Positions 29,322 through 39,303 of a stretch of 64,000 bases of DNA are shown one piece after another. The position numbers and the translations under genes were made by a program. The notes beneath the pieces are model-generated. The model did not search any database. It was not told the origin of the DNA and saw only the letters and a list, made by a program, of their open reading frames with translations. Location of the stretch: positions 259,596 through 323,595 of the forward strand of contig NZ_AWFZ01000030.1 of NCBI RefSeq assembly GCF_000463155.2. The letters are read 5' to 3'. This DNA comes from Siccibacter turicensis LMG 23730. GTDB taxonomy: Bacteria > Pseudomonadota > Gammaproteobacteria > Enterobacterales > Enterobacteriaceae. The first letter of the stretch is position 1, and each line of letters begins with the position of its first letter.

Positions 29322-29343
29322 GGCGCCGCACGGCGCCTTTTTT
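29322..29343 (+). terminator. mnmC terminator
   Basis: GGCGCCG (29322-29328) and CGGCGCC (29331-29337) followed by six T. Confidence 0.88.
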
Positions 29344-29405
29344 GTACCGGCATACAGGCGGTGACGATATTACGTAAAAGCATGATCCAGATTAATAAAG
29401 CCATA

Positions 29406-29432
29406 TAAAGGAAAGGGTTTTTGTGCCGTTAA
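29406..29432 (+). promoter_or_regulatory. Sigma-28 (FliA) promoter of the chemoreceptor gene
   Basis: TAAAGGAA-N11-GCCGTTAA: the -35 TAAAG and -10 GCCG cores are exact, the spacing is the FliA-specific 11, and only three bases differ from TAAAGTTT-N11-GCCGATAA. It sits 34 bases before the receptor ATG. Confidence 0.88.
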
Positions 29433-29466
29433 TCAACTCAATTCTTATTAACGCTATGGCATAAAA

Positions 29467-31014
29467 ATGAACCGACTCTCTTTTACGCAAAAAATAATAG
29501 CCAGCCTTGCCGCGATACTTCTGTTAATGCTGGTAATGGGTTCCATCTCCCTGTGGTTTCTGAATAACAATAATCGCCAGGCGCAAAACCTGCTCGAAAC
29601 GCGGATGCCTGCCGTACGCTACACGCTTGAAATGCGTGGCGTTTTATCCGAGCTTCGCCTGCAGCAGGTGCAGATGATTGCCTCCCCTACCCTTGAAGAG
29701 CGCCACAAGCATCAGGACGAGTTGCAGCAGGCCATTAATAAGTTTATCAGCGCCCAAAATCACTATCTGGCGCTGTCGGATGAAAAAGCGGGCGACCCGC
29801 TGATGCGTACTATTGCCACAACCTTCACCGCGTTTGCCGCTTCGAATAAAGCGGTGCTGCAGGCGCTGGCGGCGGAGAATCTTCAGGAGGCCGGAAAAAT
29901 CAGCGGGGACAATTCGCGCCAGTACCGCACTAAGCTGATGGCCGATTTAGCGACGCTCGAACAGAATGAAATCGCCCAGGCCGATCGGGAAGTGAAGAGC
30001 GTTGACGACAGCGTTCACAGCGCGTTGCTGATTCAGATCGTGCTGGGCGCGCTGGCGCTGGCGCTGTCGGCCACGGTGGCGCTGCTGCTTACCCGCAGCC
30101 TGATGCGTCAGCTCGGCGGGGAACCGGCACAGGCGCAGCAGGTAGCCGCCGTCATCGCCGCCGGCGATCTCTCCTACCCGATTACCAGCAAAGGCCAGAA
30201 CAACCTGATGCACTCCCTGCACATCATGCAGGAGGAGCTGCGCCGGCTGATTGCGGCGATCCGCGCCTCGGCGGAAACGGTGCTCAACCACTCCGGTGAG
30301 ATTGCCGCTGGCAACCGCGAGCTGTCGGCGCGCACCGAGCAGCAGTCTGCGGCGCTGATTGAAACTGCCGCCAGCATGGAAGAGATCACCTCCACGGTAA
30401 AAAACAACGCCGACAACACCCGTCAGGCGAAGGCTATCGCCGGCAGTACCGCCACCAGCGCGGAAGACGGTGGCAAAGTGATGCAGCAGGTCTCCCTGAC
30501 CATGCAGGATATCGCCGGCAGCGCAGGCCAGATGACCGATATCATTTCGCTGATTGAGGGCATTGCGTTTCAGACCAATATCCTGGCGCTGAACGCCGCG
30601 GTAGAAGCCGCGCGGGCGGGCGAACACGGTAAAGGGTTTGCGGTGGTCGCAGGGGAAGTGCGCAGTCTGGCGCACCGCAGCTCGGAAGCGGCGAAGGATA
30701 TCCGCCAGCTGATTGAGCGCACCACCGGCAAAATGGACGAGGGTTCGCGCCTCGTGAACCAGGCCGGAAAATCGATGCACGAGATTATTATCAATGCCAC
30801 CCGGGTACGCGACCTGCTGGATGACGTGACGATGGCAACCGAGGAGCAGCAGCGCGGGATTGAGCAGATTAATCAGGCCATTGCCGAACTGGATAAGGTG
30901 ACGCAGAGCAACGCGTCGATGGTAGAGGAGCTGGCGACCTCAGCGGACGTGATGATTGATCAGGTTAACGTGCTGAATGAGGGAACGCGGGCGTTTCGCC
31001 TTCGCCACGCGTGA
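29467..31014 (+). CDS. Methyl-accepting chemotaxis protein
   Basis: A 515-residue transmembrane chemoreceptor. Order: TM1 (about 11-32), periplasmic four-helix-bundle-type ligand domain (about 33-187), TM2 (about 188-210), HAMP (about 211-265), cytoplasmic signalling domain with the conserved hairpin tip (IEGIAFQTNILALNAAVEAA near 365-385) that binds CheA/CheW. It ends RAFRLRHA and lacks the NWETF-type CheR/CheB tether of Tar/Tsr, so adaptation probably relies on other receptors. The ligand is not deducible. In E. coli yfcJ occupies this slot. The ribosome site is weak; ATG 29467 is supported by the TM1 start MNRLSFTQKI. Confidence 0.93.
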   Translation: MNRLSFTQKIIASLAAILLLMLVMGSISLWFLNNNNRQAQNLLETRMPAVRYTLEMRGVLSELRLQQVQMIASPTLEERHKHQDELQQAINKFISAQNHYLALSDEKAGDPLMRTIATTFTAFAASNKAVLQALAAENLQEAGKISGDNSRQYRTKLMADLATLEQNEIAQADREVKSVDDSVHSALLIQIVLGALALALSATVALLLTRSLMRQLGGEPAQAQQVAAVIAAGDLSYPITSKGQNNLMHSLHIMQEELRRLIAAIRASAETVLNHSGEIAAGNRELSARTEQQSAALIETAASMEEITSTVKNNADNTRQAKAIAGSTATSAEDGGKVMQQVSLTMQDIAGSAGQMTDIISLIEGIAFQTNILALNAAVEAARAGEHGKGFAVVAGEVRSLAHRSSEAAKDIRQLIERTTGKMDEGSRLVNQAGKSMHEIIINATRVRDLLDDVTMATEEQQRGIEQINQAIAELDKVTQSNASMVEELATSADVMIDQVNVLNEGTRAFRLRHA

Positions 31015-31021
31015 AACCGTG

Positions 31022-31043
31022 CCCCCTGCCCTGCGGCAGGGGG
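31022..31043. terminator. Hairpin between receptor gene and yfcL
   Basis: CCCCCTGCC-CTGC-GGCAGGGGG, a perfect 9-bp stem between convergent genes, without a T-tract. Confidence 0.55.
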
Positions 31044-31049
31044 ACAGGC

Positions 31050-31328
31050 TTAGCGGAGCGTCGCCTGCTGGAACAGGGTGTCCCACATGCCCAGCACCAG
31101 CGCCTGGTCGCGCGGTGAGAGCTCACCGGCGAGAATCGCTTTCTCAAGGCTGGTGGTGACCTGCGCGGAGACGGCTTCCGGCGAGTGGTCTTCGCCGTGT
31201 TCCAGTTCCGCTACCGCAAGCGTAAGGTGGCCGCGCAGATAACCGCTGGCAAACAGCTCATCATCGCTGGCGTGCTCCACCATATTGTCAATTAACGCCA
31301 GAATGCGTGCTTCAAATTCCGCGATCAT
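31050..31328 (-). CDS. yfcL: YfcL family protein
   Basis: A 92-residue small cytosolic protein, equal to E. coli YfcL ([38 protein letters not shown]). Function unknown. I take ATG 31328 because GAGGA is six bases upstream; the preceding ATG (31331) would be too close to it. It is the last gene of prmB-aroC-mepA-yfcA-epmC-yfcL. Confidence 0.93.
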   Translation of the reverse strand: MIAEFEARILALIDNMVEHASDDELFASGYLRGHLTLAVAELEHGEDHSPEAVSAQVTTSLEKAILAGELSPRDQALVLGMWDTLFQQATLR

Positions 31329-31359
31329 CATCTTTCCTCATTCAAATGACATGGCCCCG

Positions 31360-31899
31360 TTACAGATCCTCGGGCCATGGAAACTGTTCCGCCGTCAGAG
31401 GCGGCGTGCGATAAAATGTGCGCAGCGCGGCGATAAAACGCGCCGGGCGTGACGGTATGCCCGCCTCAAGCCAGGCCATAACCTGCGCGTGGACGCGGCG
31501 CTGAAACGCAATGCGATCCGGCTCCACGTCGCCTTCGAGATTGTCACAGCTGACGTTAAAGGGGAAACCCGCCGCGACGCAGAACATCCACTCCAGCGCC
31601 TGCGGCTTAACCTCAACGTCTTCAAACTGGCCCTGGGTTGCCGCATCGCGTCCGTCCGGGCAGTACCAGTAGCCAAAATCCACCTGTTCGCGGCGCGCGG
31701 CACCCGCGATGCACCAGTGGGAAATCTCGTGCATCCCGCTGGCATAGAAGCCGTGGGCGAACACAATCCGGTGATACGGCACCTGCTCATCGGCAGGAAG
31801 ATAGATCGGTTCGTCGTCGCCTTTAATCAGACGGGTATTAAAATCGTCGGCAAAGCAGCCGTCGAAAATGGCAATCAGATCCTGATAGCGGTGTGTCAT
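31360..31899 (-). CDS. epmC: Elongation factor P hydroxylase EpmC
   Basis: EpmC (YfcM) hydroxylates the beta-lysyl-lysine of EF-P. The 179 residues (E. coli 182) contain HGFYASGMHEISHWCIAG and the paired acidic/His residues expected to hold the metal (HEISHW), with WYCPDGRD following. Its ATG shares one base with the yfcA stop (TAATG), so it is translationally coupled to yfcA. Confidence 0.94.
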   Translation of the reverse strand: MTHRYQDLIAIFDGCFADDFNTRLIKGDDEPIYLPADEQVPYHRIVFAHGFYASGMHEISHWCIAGAARREQVDFGYWYCPDGRDAATQGQFEDVEVKPQALEWMFCVAAGFPFNVSCDNLEGDVEPDRIAFQRRVHAQVMAWLEAGIPSRPARFIAALRTFYRTPPLTAEQFPWPEDL

Positions 31900-32699
31900 T
31901 ATCCATTCATCCCAAGCCAGTTGAGGATGTCCTGTCCATGGCTGTCATACAATAGTTTGGCGCTCATCACCGCCGAGACGATGACAATCATCGGGCGAAT
32001 AAGCGCCTGCCCTTTACTGAGCACCAGCCGCGAGCCAAGCCGCGCGCCGCAAAACTGCCCGGCCAGCATCACCAGCCCGGTACCCCAGATGACTTTCCCG
32101 CCGATAATAAACAGCAGCAGCCCGCCGAAGTTGGAGGTGGCGTTGAGCACCTTGGCATGGGCGGTGGATTTGGCGAGGTTAAAGCCGCACAGCGAGACGA
32201 ACGCCAGCGCGTAAAACGACCCGGCGCCCGGCCCGAAGAAGCCGTCGTAGAAGCCGACGCAGCCTCCGGCCACCAGCGCAAACGGCAGACCGTACAGACG
32301 ACGCTGGCGATCTTCCTCGCCGAGGCGCGGCATCAGCAGGAAATAGAGCCCGATGGCGATCACCAGCACCGGCAGGATCTGGCGCAGCAGCCCGGAATCA
32401 ACGTGCTGGACCAGCAGCGCCCCGCTGGTAGAGCCGATAAAAGTCATCAGAATATTGAGCTTCTGATCGCTCAGGCTCACCACCTTGCGCCGGATAAAAT
32501 AGAGCGAGGCGGAAAACGAGCCGCCGCAGGCCTGCAATTTGTTGGTGGCGAGCGCCTGCGCGGGCGACATGCCCGCTGCCAGCAGCGCCGGTACGGTGAG
32601 CAGCCCCCCGCCGCCGGCCAGCGCGTCAATAAACCCCGCCAGCACGGCGACGAAAAACAGCGCGGCCAGCATCAGCGGGGAAACCATAAACCACTCCAT
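31899..32699 (-). CDS. yfcA: TSUP-family membrane transporter YfcA
   Basis: A 266-residue TauE/SafE (TSUP) family protein (E. coli YfcA 269) with about eight membrane segments and the duplicated motifs GFIDALAGGGGLLTVPAL and GCVGFYDGFFGPGAGSF. The family exports or imports sulfonates, sulfite and organic acids; the substrate of YfcA is not known. AGGAAC precedes the ATG at 32699. mepA ends nine bases upstream. Confidence 0.94.
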   Translation of the reverse strand: MEWFMVSPLMLAALFFVAVLAGFIDALAGGGGLLTVPALLAAGMSPAQALATNKLQACGGSFSASLYFIRRKVVSLSDQKLNILMTFIGSTSGALLVQHVDSGLLRQILPVLVIAIGLYFLLMPRLGEEDRQRRLYGLPFALVAGGCVGFYDGFFGPGAGSFYALAFVSLCGFNLAKSTAHAKVLNATSNFGGLLLFIIGGKVIWGTGLVMLAGQFCGARLGSRLVLSKGQALIRPMIVIVSAVMSAKLLYDSHGQDILNWLGMNG

Positions 32700-32708
32700 G
32701 TCTGTTCC

Positions 32709-33533
32709 TTAAAGCAGATGCTTATCAAGCAGCGCCTGGCATGACGGCGGCGGCGGTGGCGGTGTGGATTTGCCCGGTGCTTTGCTGCCCGGCGGCGGTG
32801 GCAGGAACCAGCTTTGCAGCTCCGCGCCGCAGCCATCTCCCGGCGGCGGCGGGGCCTGCTCCTGGCACTCCAGGCTGTCTGCCGGACAGCGCAGCCGCAC
32901 ATGCATATGGGCGCGGTGGGCAAACCACGGGCGCACCTTGTTCAGCCAGCCGCGATCCGGCCCCGCATCGAGGCAAAGCTGCTGTTTGATGGCCGGGTTA
33001 ACGAAGATACGCGTGACCTCGCTGTCTTCGGCGGCGGTCTTAATGAGCGTGCCAATCTCCGGCTTCCACAGCGACGGGATGACCCGCTTGCCGTTGACGG
33101 CCACCAGATCGAGCGCCTGCGGCCTGCTCAGCTGGGCGCTGGTCCAGCGCGTCTGAGGCAGTTGCAGAAAGATATCGACGTCCAGCCCCGTCTGGTGGCT
33201 GGCATGGCCGCTGCTAAAACGTCCGCCGGCGGCCATGCCCATATCGCCTACCAGCACGGTGCCCAGCCCCTGGCCGCGCACCTGCTGACTGAGGCGCTCG
33301 ATAAAGCGCACCAGATCGGGATGCCCGAAATAGCGGCGCTGCTCGGTGCGCATCACCTGATAGTTTTCCGACTGGAGCGGCAGCGCCGAGGCGCCCACGA
33401 TGCAGCCGTTTGAGAAGCTGCCGATGGACTGCGGGCTGCCCGCCACCGGATGGGTGATCTGCTGCCAGGGCGTTGCGGCCTGCGCCGCGCTGCCGGCCAG
33501 AAGGGCCAGCAGCAGAGCGAACGTTTTTTTCAT
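32709..33533 (-). CDS. mepA: Penicillin-insensitive murein endopeptidase MepA
   Basis: MepA is a periplasmic LAS-type metallopeptidase that cleaves D-Ala-mDAP cross-links. The 274-residue precursor equals E. coli MepA. The signal peptide [19 protein letters not shown] is cleaved after Ala19; zinc ligands are His113 and Asp120 ([13 protein letters not shown]) and His in HAHMHVRL near 211. The C-terminal tail is unusually rich in Pro-Pro runs. Start ATG 33533 lies four bases after the aroC stop. Confidence 0.96.
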   Translation of the reverse strand: MKKTFALLLALLAGSAAQAATPWQQITHPVAGSPQSIGSFSNGCIVGASALPLQSENYQVMRTEQRRYFGHPDLVRFIERLSQQVRGQGLGTVLVGDMGMAAGGRFSSGHASHQTGLDVDIFLQLPQTRWTSAQLSRPQALDLVAVNGKRVIPSLWKPEIGTLIKTAAEDSEVTRIFVNPAIKQQLCLDAGPDRGWLNKVRPWFAHRAHMHVRLRCPADSLECQEQAPPPPGDGCGAELQSWFLPPPPGSKAPGKSTPPPPPPSCQALLDKHLL

Positions 33534-33537
33534 GGCG

Positions 33538-34623
33538 TTACCAACGAGGAAGTGAGGTGACCACATCGCCGTTCTGCGCGCGTTGGCGCAGGAGGTGATC
33601 CATCAGCACGATAGCCAGCATGGCTTCCGCAATCGGCACGGCGCGAATACCCACGCAGGGATCGTGACGCCCGCGGGTTACCATCTCCACCTCTTCGCCG
33701 CTGCGGTTCAGGGTACGGCCCGGCACCATAATGCTGGAAGTGGGCTTCAGCGCCATGTGGGCGACAATCTGCTGCCCGCTGCTGATGCCGCCGAGGATGC
33801 CGCCGGCGTGGTTGCTCTGGAAGCCCGCCTGGGTGATTTCATCGCGGTTTTCGCTGCCGCGCAGGGCAACCACGCCGAAACCTTCGCCGATCTCCACGCC
33901 CTTCACGGCGTTAATGCTCATCAACGCATGGGCGATATCGGCATCAAGGCGATCGAACACCGGCTCGCCAAGGCCCGGCGGCACGTGGTCTGCCACCACG
34001 GTCACCTTCGCGCCGATGGAGTCACCCGCTTTTTTCAGGCTGCGCATCAGCTCGTCCAGCGCCTCGATTTTATCCGGATCCGGGCAGAAGAACGGGTTCT
34101 GCTCTACCTGCTCCCAGTCTTTTATCTCAAGCGGAATGTCGCCCATCTGAGTGAGGCAGCCGCGAATCACCACGCCGAACGTCTGGGCCAGATACTTTTT
34201 GGCAATCGCCCCGGCCGCCACGCGCATGGCGGTTTCACGCGCCGATGAGCGCCCGCCGCCGCGGTAGTCGCGCTGGCCATATTTCTGTTCGTAGGTGTAG
34301 TCGGCGTGCCCGGGTCGGAACACATCCTTAATGGCGCTGTAGTCCTGGGAGCGCTGATCGGTGTTTTCAATCAGCAGGCCGATACTGGTGCCGGTGGTGA
34401 CGCCTTCGAAGACGCCGGACAGGATTTTCACCTGGTCGGGTTCGCGACGCTGGGTGGTGTAGCGCGAGGTACCCGGGCGGCGGCGGTCGAGATCGTGCTG
34501 CAGATCCGCTTCGGTCAGCGGAATGCCCGGCGGTACGCCATCCACGATGCAGCCCAGCGCCAGACCGTGCGACTCACCGAAGGTGGTCACCCGGAAGAAT
34601 TGTCCAATACTGTTTCCTGCCAT
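33538..34623 (-). CDS. aroC: Chorismate synthase AroC
   Basis: AroC converts EPSP to chorismate with reduced FMN, the last shared step of aromatic synthesis. 361 residues as in E. coli, with the signatures [14 protein letters not shown] (17-30), [17 protein letters not shown] (about 125-141) and [19 protein letters not shown] near the end. The start is ATG 34623; the GTG before it is unlikely. mepA follows after four bases. Confidence 0.98.
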   Translation of the reverse strand: MAGNSIGQFFRVTTFGESHGLALGCIVDGVPPGIPLTEADLQHDLDRRRPGTSRYTTQRREPDQVKILSGVFEGVTTGTSIGLLIENTDQRSQDYSAIKDVFRPGHADYTYEQKYGQRDYRGGGRSSARETAMRVAAGAIAKKYLAQTFGVVIRGCLTQMGDIPLEIKDWEQVEQNPFFCPDPDKIEALDELMRSLKKAGDSIGAKVTVVADHVPPGLGEPVFDRLDADIAHALMSINAVKGVEIGEGFGVVALRGSENRDEITQAGFQSNHAGGILGGISSGQQIVAHMALKPTSSIMVPGRTLNRSGEEVEMVTRGRHDPCVGIRAVPIAEAMLAIVLMDHLLRQRAQNGDVVTSLPRW

Positions 34624-34665
34624 CACGGCCCCGTTGTCGTTGTTGTGTTTTCAAGGAGTAGTGAA

Positions 34666-34681
34666 GCGGGCCGCGGCCCGC
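34666..34681. repeat. 16-bp perfect palindrome between prmB and aroC
   Basis: GCGGGCCGCGGCCCGC reads the same on both strands and can fold as a tight hairpin in the prmB-aroC mRNA. No T-tract follows, so it may stabilise or process the transcript rather than terminate it. Confidence 0.5.
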
Positions 34682-34694
34682 CGGAGTTCTTATT

Positions 34695-35627
34695 TTAATC
34701 TTTGTAGATGCTGAAGTGCTCGCGCGCGGCGATGAGCTGGTCGCGGGTCAGCATAAACACGCCGTCACCGCCGTTATCGAACTCAAGCCAGGTGAACGGC
34801 ACGTCAGGATACTGCTCCATCATGTGTACCATGCTGTTCCCCACTTCGCACACCAGAATACCGTTTTCGGTCAGGTAGTCCGGGGCACAGGCGAGGATGC
34901 GGCGCGCCAGCTTGAGGCCGTCGCTGCCGGCGGCAAGGCCCAGCTCCGGCTCGTGGCGGTACTCGCCCGGCAGGTCGGACATATCGTCCGCGTCCACATA
35001 CGGCGGGTTGGTGACGATGATGTCGTACTGCACTTTCGGCAGATCCCGGAACAGGTCAGAACGGATCGGCGTGACGTGATTCAGCAGGCCGTGCTCTTCG
35101 ATATTGTGCTCGGTGACCGCCAGCGCGTCGCTGGAGATGTCCACCGCGTCCACTTCGGCTTCCGGAAAGGCATAGGCGCAGGCAATGGCGATGCAGCCAC
35201 TGCCGGTACACATGTCCAGAATGTGCTGCGGCGCATGGTCGATAAGCCCCGCGAAGTGGTTGTTGATAAGCTCACCAATCGGCGAACGCGGCACCAGCAC
35301 GCGCTCGTCAACGTAGAATTCGTGACCGCAGAACCAGGCTTTGTTGGTGAGATAGGCCACCGGAATGCGTTCGTTGACGCGGCGAATCACGCGCTCAACG
35401 ATGCGGTGCCGTTCGCTGGAGGTCAGGCGCGCGTTGCGCATCTCCTCAGGGATATCCAGCGGCAGCCAGAGCGTAGGCAGCACCAGCTGGACCGCCTCAT
35501 CCCACGGGTTATCGGTGCCATGGCCATACCAGATACCGGCAGCGCTAAAACGGCTCACCGCCCAGCGCAGCATATCCTGAATGGTGTGCAGCTCATTGAC
35601 TGCTTCATCGACGAAAATTTTATCCAC
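34695..35627 (-). CDS. prmB: 50S ribosomal protein L3 glutamine methyltransferase PrmB
   Basis: PrmB methylates a glutamine of ribosomal protein L3. The 310 residues equal E. coli PrmB. SAM-binding [12 protein letters not shown] (about 140) and the catalytic NPPY in [12 protein letters not shown] (about 200) are present. Translation starts at GTG 35627 with GGGGAGGG upstream. It heads prmB-aroC-mepA-yfcA-epmC-yfcL and is divergent from smrB. Confidence 0.97.
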   Translation of the reverse strand: MDKIFVDEAVNELHTIQDMLRWAVSRFSAAGIWYGHGTDNPWDEAVQLVLPTLWLPLDIPEEMRNARLTSSERHRIVERVIRRVNERIPVAYLTNKAWFCGHEFYVDERVLVPRSPIGELINNHFAGLIDHAPQHILDMCTGSGCIAIACAYAFPEAEVDAVDISSDALAVTEHNIEEHGLLNHVTPIRSDLFRDLPKVQYDIIVTNPPYVDADDMSDLPGEYRHEPELGLAAGSDGLKLARRILACAPDYLTENGILVCEVGNSMVHMMEQYPDVPFTWLEFDNGGDGVFMLTRDQLIAAREHFSIYKD

Positions 35628-35795
35628 TGGCCCTCCCCAGGCACGCTCCGCTTTTACTCGGCGGGTAGTTTGCCATGAAGGCCGCGATAAATCAGCACTG
35701 GCGGTGGCGTACGGCGGTGAAAAGGCGCGTTTTATTTAGCGCCGACGGCATCGTCAGGTAAACTGCCGGCATGAGCCTGACAGGAAAATGCAAAA

Positions 35796-36347
35796 ATGAA
35801 GAAAAAACCATCGCTGAATGAGGAGGATCAGGCGCTGTTCCGTGAGCTGATGCGCGGCACAAGGAAGATCACCCACGATACCATCGTGCATCGCCCTGCC
35901 CGTAAAAAGGCCTCAGAGGTGCCGGAAAAAAGGCTGATTCAGGAGCAGGCCGACGCCAGCCACTACTTCTCAGACGAGTTTCAGCCGCTGCTCAACAGCG
36001 ACGGGCCGACGCGCTACGTGCGGGACGGGGTAAGCCACTTTGAGCTGAAAAAACTGCGCCGGGGCGACTACTCTCCCGAGCTGTTTTTGGATCTGCACGG
36101 GCTGACGCAGATGCAGGCCAAGCAGGAGCTGGGCGCGCTAATTGCCGCCTGCCGCCGCGAGCATGTCTACTGCGCCTGCGTGATGCACGGTCACGGCAAA
36201 CATATTCTGAAGCAGCAAACGCCGCTGTGGCTGGCCCAGCATCCGCACGTGATGGCGTTTCATCAGGCGCCGAAAGAGTACGGCGGTGATGCCGCTGTGC
36301 TGGTGCTGATTGAAGTCGAGGAGTGGCAGCCGCCTGAATTGCCGTGA
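35796..36347 (+). CDS. smrB: Smr-domain ribosome-rescue endonuclease SmrB
   Basis: SmrB (YfcN) binds collided ribosomes and cuts mRNA. The 183 residues equal E. coli. A basic N-terminal extension (1-90) precedes the Smr domain (about 95-175) with [15 protein letters not shown] and [11 protein letters not shown], which supply the conserved DxH and HGxG elements. ATG 35796 gives [12 protein letters not shown]. It converges on sixA. Confidence 0.95.
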   Translation: MKKKPSLNEEDQALFRELMRGTRKITHDTIVHRPARKKASEVPEKRLIQEQADASHYFSDEFQPLLNSDGPTRYVRDGVSHFELKKLRRGDYSPELFLDLHGLTQMQAKQELGALIAACRREHVYCACVMHGHGKHILKQQTPLWLAQHPHVMAFHQAPKEYGGDAAVLVLIEVEEWQPPELP

Positions 36348-36406
36348 TGACGGTAACGCGGCGTTACGCGAGGGTCCGCACCAGCTGAACACGCCTCGCC
36401 AGAAAC

Positions 36407-36434
36407 GAAAAGAGCCGCATCAGCGGCTCTTGTT
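36407..36434. terminator. Bidirectional smrB/sixA terminator
   Basis: AAGAGCCGC (36410-36418), loop ATCA, GCGGCTCTT (36423-36431), then GTT; A-rich on the other side (CGAAA). Confidence 0.8.
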
Positions 36435-36454
36435 AGCAGGGTTGGGCTACGCGG

Positions 36455-36943
36455 TTAGATCGCTTTCGCCATTTTCAAATTGCAGGGACTCATCTGCCAG
36501 TTAAAGACCCCGGCCTGGCTGTGCGCGTCCAGCGTCACATTGGCGATGGCCGACGTGGTAAACATCGGCGGCGTTTCGCCAGGGCAGAGTTCAGAAACCA
36601 GATAGCCGACCAGCGGCAGGTGGGAGATCACCAGCGCGGACTTCACGCCTTCATCTGCCAGCATGTGCAGGTAAGCGCCTACCTGGCTTACATCGCCGCA
36701 GGGGGTCAGCTCAGGCAGAACGTCGACTTTCGTCGGCAGGTTCATCACCTCGCTTACCACGCCCAGCGTCTGTTCAGCACGCAGGAAAGGGCTCACCAGA
36801 ACACGGTCGATATCCACTTTCTGACCTTTTAACCAGGTCGCCATCTGTCGGGACTCGTCGCAGCCACAGTGAGTGAGAGGACGAACCGCATCGCTTGCAG
36901 CATCGAGTGCCGCGTCGCCATGACGCATAATAAAAACTTGCAT
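36455..36943 (-). CDS. sixA: Phosphohistidine phosphatase SixA
   Basis: SixA dephosphorylates phosphohistidine, with reported targets in ArcB and the nitrogen PTS protein NPr. The 162 residues (E. coli 161) form a histidine-phosphatase fold: RHG at 7-9 (His8 is the nucleophile), a second catalytic His in VISHLPLVGYL. Start ATG 36943 gives MQVFIMRHGDA; the longer frame upstream lacks support. Confidence 0.96.
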   Translation of the reverse strand: MQVFIMRHGDAALDAASDAVRPLTHCGCDESRQMATWLKGQKVDIDRVLVSPFLRAEQTLGVVSEVMNLPTKVDVLPELTPCGDVSQVGAYLHMLADEGVKSALVISHLPLVGYLVSELCPGETPPMFTTSAIANVTLDAHSQAGVFNWQMSPCNLKMAKAI

Positions 36944-37149
36944 ATTGCACCGCTTTTGTTGACCAGAATCGCCGCGCGTTCGCGCACAAAGGGACATTTT
37001 TTGTGCGGGAAATTCGGCGGTCGGGCATTGTGCCTTATCCGTACATCAAATGGAACGCTGTTTTTTACCTTAATGCTGTAAGTATAGTCAATTGCCGTTT
37101 ATTAATTGACCACCCAGCCGAACCCTTCTCAATACCGGAACACCCTTTG

Positions 37150-39303
37150 TCAGACCGTCTGCGGTTCGTTCGAACCCGCCTGCGGCCAGAATGTCTGCTG
37201 CTCCAGGGCCATGCGCAACAATGCCTCGCAGGGTGTAAATCGCTCACCGTGCGTGGTTGCCAGACGTTGCAGAATGGCGACAACTTCACCCGCGCCGAGA
37301 CTATCCATATAGCGGAACGGGCCGCCCAGGAACGGCGGAAAACCAATACCAAATACCGCGCCGATATCGCCATCGCGCGCTGAGCGGATAACGCCCTCGT
37401 CATAGCAGCGTGCCGCTTCATTAAGCATCATCATCACGCAGCGCTGCGCAATCGCTTCAGGCGCAAGGTGCTGCCCCGGCGTGACGCCGATTAAAGGATA
37501 TATCGCAGGGTCGACCTGCTTCTTGCTTGTACGCCCTTTCGCCGGGTAAAGATAGAAGCCACGGCCATTTTTTCGACCTTTGCGATCGTCCTTAAGGATG
37601 GCCGCCACCGCCCCTTCCGGCGCGCTGAATCGGTTCCCGTACGCCTGTTCCAGCACCGGAATAATCTTTGTGCCGACGTCGATACCCACTTCATCCAGCA
37701 GCTGAATCGGCCCCACCGGGAAACCAAACCGCAGCAGCGCCTGGTCGATGGCCTCAATACGCTCGCCTTCCATCAGGCAGCGCATGGCTTCGTTAATATA
37801 GGGCGCGAGAATACGGTTGACGTAGAAGCCCGGCACGTCGCTCACCACAATCGGTGTTTTGCCCTGCTTCTTCGCCAGCGCGACGGTGGTCGCCACGGTT
37901 TCCGGGGTGGTGCCCGCATGTGGAATCACCTCCACCAGCGGCATTTTGTCCACCGGGCTGAAGTAGTGTAATCCCACTACCTGCCCAGGGCGTAGTGCCC
38001 CGGCGGCGATATCTGCGATAGGCAATGACGAGGTATTTGAGGCGAAAATCGTGTGCGCTCCGGCGTGCTGCTCCACCTCGGCAACCATCTGCTGCTTGAG
38101 GGCCAGATCCTCAAACACCGCTTCGATCACCACGTCGCGCTGCCGGAATCCGCTGTAGTCGGTAGTGCCGGAGATGCGCGCCATATCGCGGGCCCGCTCC
38201 TGCGCCGTGATATGGCGGCGGCGCACTTTTTTATCCAGCAGATCCCAGCTGTATTTCAGGGCGTGATTGATGCCTTTTGTGTTGATGTCCTTGATGCGCA
38301 CCGGTAGGCCGCCTTTCACCGCGGTAACGTAGGCGATGCCGCCACCCATCAACCCACCGCCGAGGATACCGATCTCGCGCAGCGCACCGGGGGACGCGCT
38401 ACTGCCGTGCTCTTTCTTAAGCTCGGTGGTGGCGAAGAAAATACCGCGCAGCGCAGCCGACTGCGGCGTCATCGCCAGCTCGCCGAACGCCTGCGCCTCG
38501 GCCGCCAGGCCGCTCTGCATGCCCTGGGTCAGCCCAATGCGTACCACATCCAGAATGCGGGTGGCCGCCGGATAGTTGCCCTGGGTTTTCGCCAGGGTGC
38601 GTTTTTCGACGGTGTTAAACAGCAGGGTGCGCCCCAGCGGCCCGGCCAGCACGCGCTCGCGCATCGGCAAACGGCGCGCGGTGCTGCGCCCCTTCTTCGC
38701 CAGCGCCACGGCGGTGTCGAGCAAAATCGACTGCGGCACCACATCATCCACCAGCCCCGCTTTCAGCGCCTGACGCGGACGCAGGCTTTTCGCGGTGAGC
38801 ATCATCTCCAGCGCGGTGCTGACCCCGACAAGTCGTGGCAGGCGCTGCGTGCCCCCCGAACCGGGCAGCAGCCCGAGCTGCACTTCAGGCAGGCCGAGCT
38901 GGGTACGCCGGTCGTCTGTGCAGACCCGGCGGTGACAGGCCAGCGCCAGCTCCAGCCCGCCGCCAAGGCAGGGGCCGTGAATCGCGGCAACCACCGGAAT
39001 TGTAAGAGCGCGGATATCACCCATGATCTGCTGCCCCTGACGCGCCAGCGCTTCGGCTTCCTGCGCGCTGCGGCATCCGGCGATCATATTGATGTCGGCC
39101 CCGGCGATAAAGTTGTCGGGCTTGCCGGAGATAAACACCACGCCCTCCAGCTGCTTATGCGCCAGTATCTGTTTCAGAATGGCGCGCACCTCGGTGGCAA
39201 ACGCCGCCTTGAGGGTGTTCATCTTCTCCCCCGGCACATCAATGGTCACCACGGCGATGTTGTCCGAACGAATCGTCAGAGAGAATGCGGTTAACTGTTC
39301 CAT
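37150..39303 (-). CDS. fadJ: Fatty-acid oxidation complex alpha subunit FadJ
   Basis: FadJ joins enoyl-CoA hydratase and 3-hydroxyacyl-CoA dehydrogenase activity, mainly for anaerobic beta-oxidation. The 717 residues (E. coli 714) hold a crotonase domain (about 1-190, [20 protein letters not shown]) and the NAD-binding dehydrogenase (from about 310, [27 protein letters not shown]). Its ATG shares one base with the fadI stop (39303), implying coupled translation of the complex. Confidence 0.97.
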   Translation of the reverse strand: MEQLTAFSLTIRSDNIAVVTIDVPGEKMNTLKAAFATEVRAILKQILAHKQLEGVVFISGKPDNFIAGADINMIAGCRSAQEAEALARQGQQIMGDIRALTIPVVAAIHGPCLGGGLELALACHRRVCTDDRRTQLGLPEVQLGLLPGSGGTQRLPRLVGVSTALEMMLTAKSLRPRQALKAGLVDDVVPQSILLDTAVALAKKGRSTARRLPMRERVLAGPLGRTLLFNTVEKRTLAKTQGNYPAATRILDVVRIGLTQGMQSGLAAEAQAFGELAMTPQSAALRGIFFATTELKKEHGSSASPGALREIGILGGGLMGGGIAYVTAVKGGLPVRIKDINTKGINHALKYSWDLLDKKVRRRHITAQERARDMARISGTTDYSGFRQRDVVIEAVFEDLALKQQMVAEVEQHAGAHTIFASNTSSLPIADIAAGALRPGQVVGLHYFSPVDKMPLVEVIPHAGTTPETVATTVALAKKQGKTPIVVSDVPGFYVNRILAPYINEAMRCLMEGERIEAIDQALLRFGFPVGPIQLLDEVGIDVGTKIIPVLEQAYGNRFSAPEGAVAAILKDDRKGRKNGRGFYLYPAKGRTSKKQVDPAIYPLIGVTPGQHLAPEAIAQRCVMMMLNEAARCYDEGVIRSARDGDIGAVFGIGFPPFLGGPFRYMDSLGAGEVVAILQRLATTHGERFTPCEALLRMALEQQTFWPQAGSNEPQTV

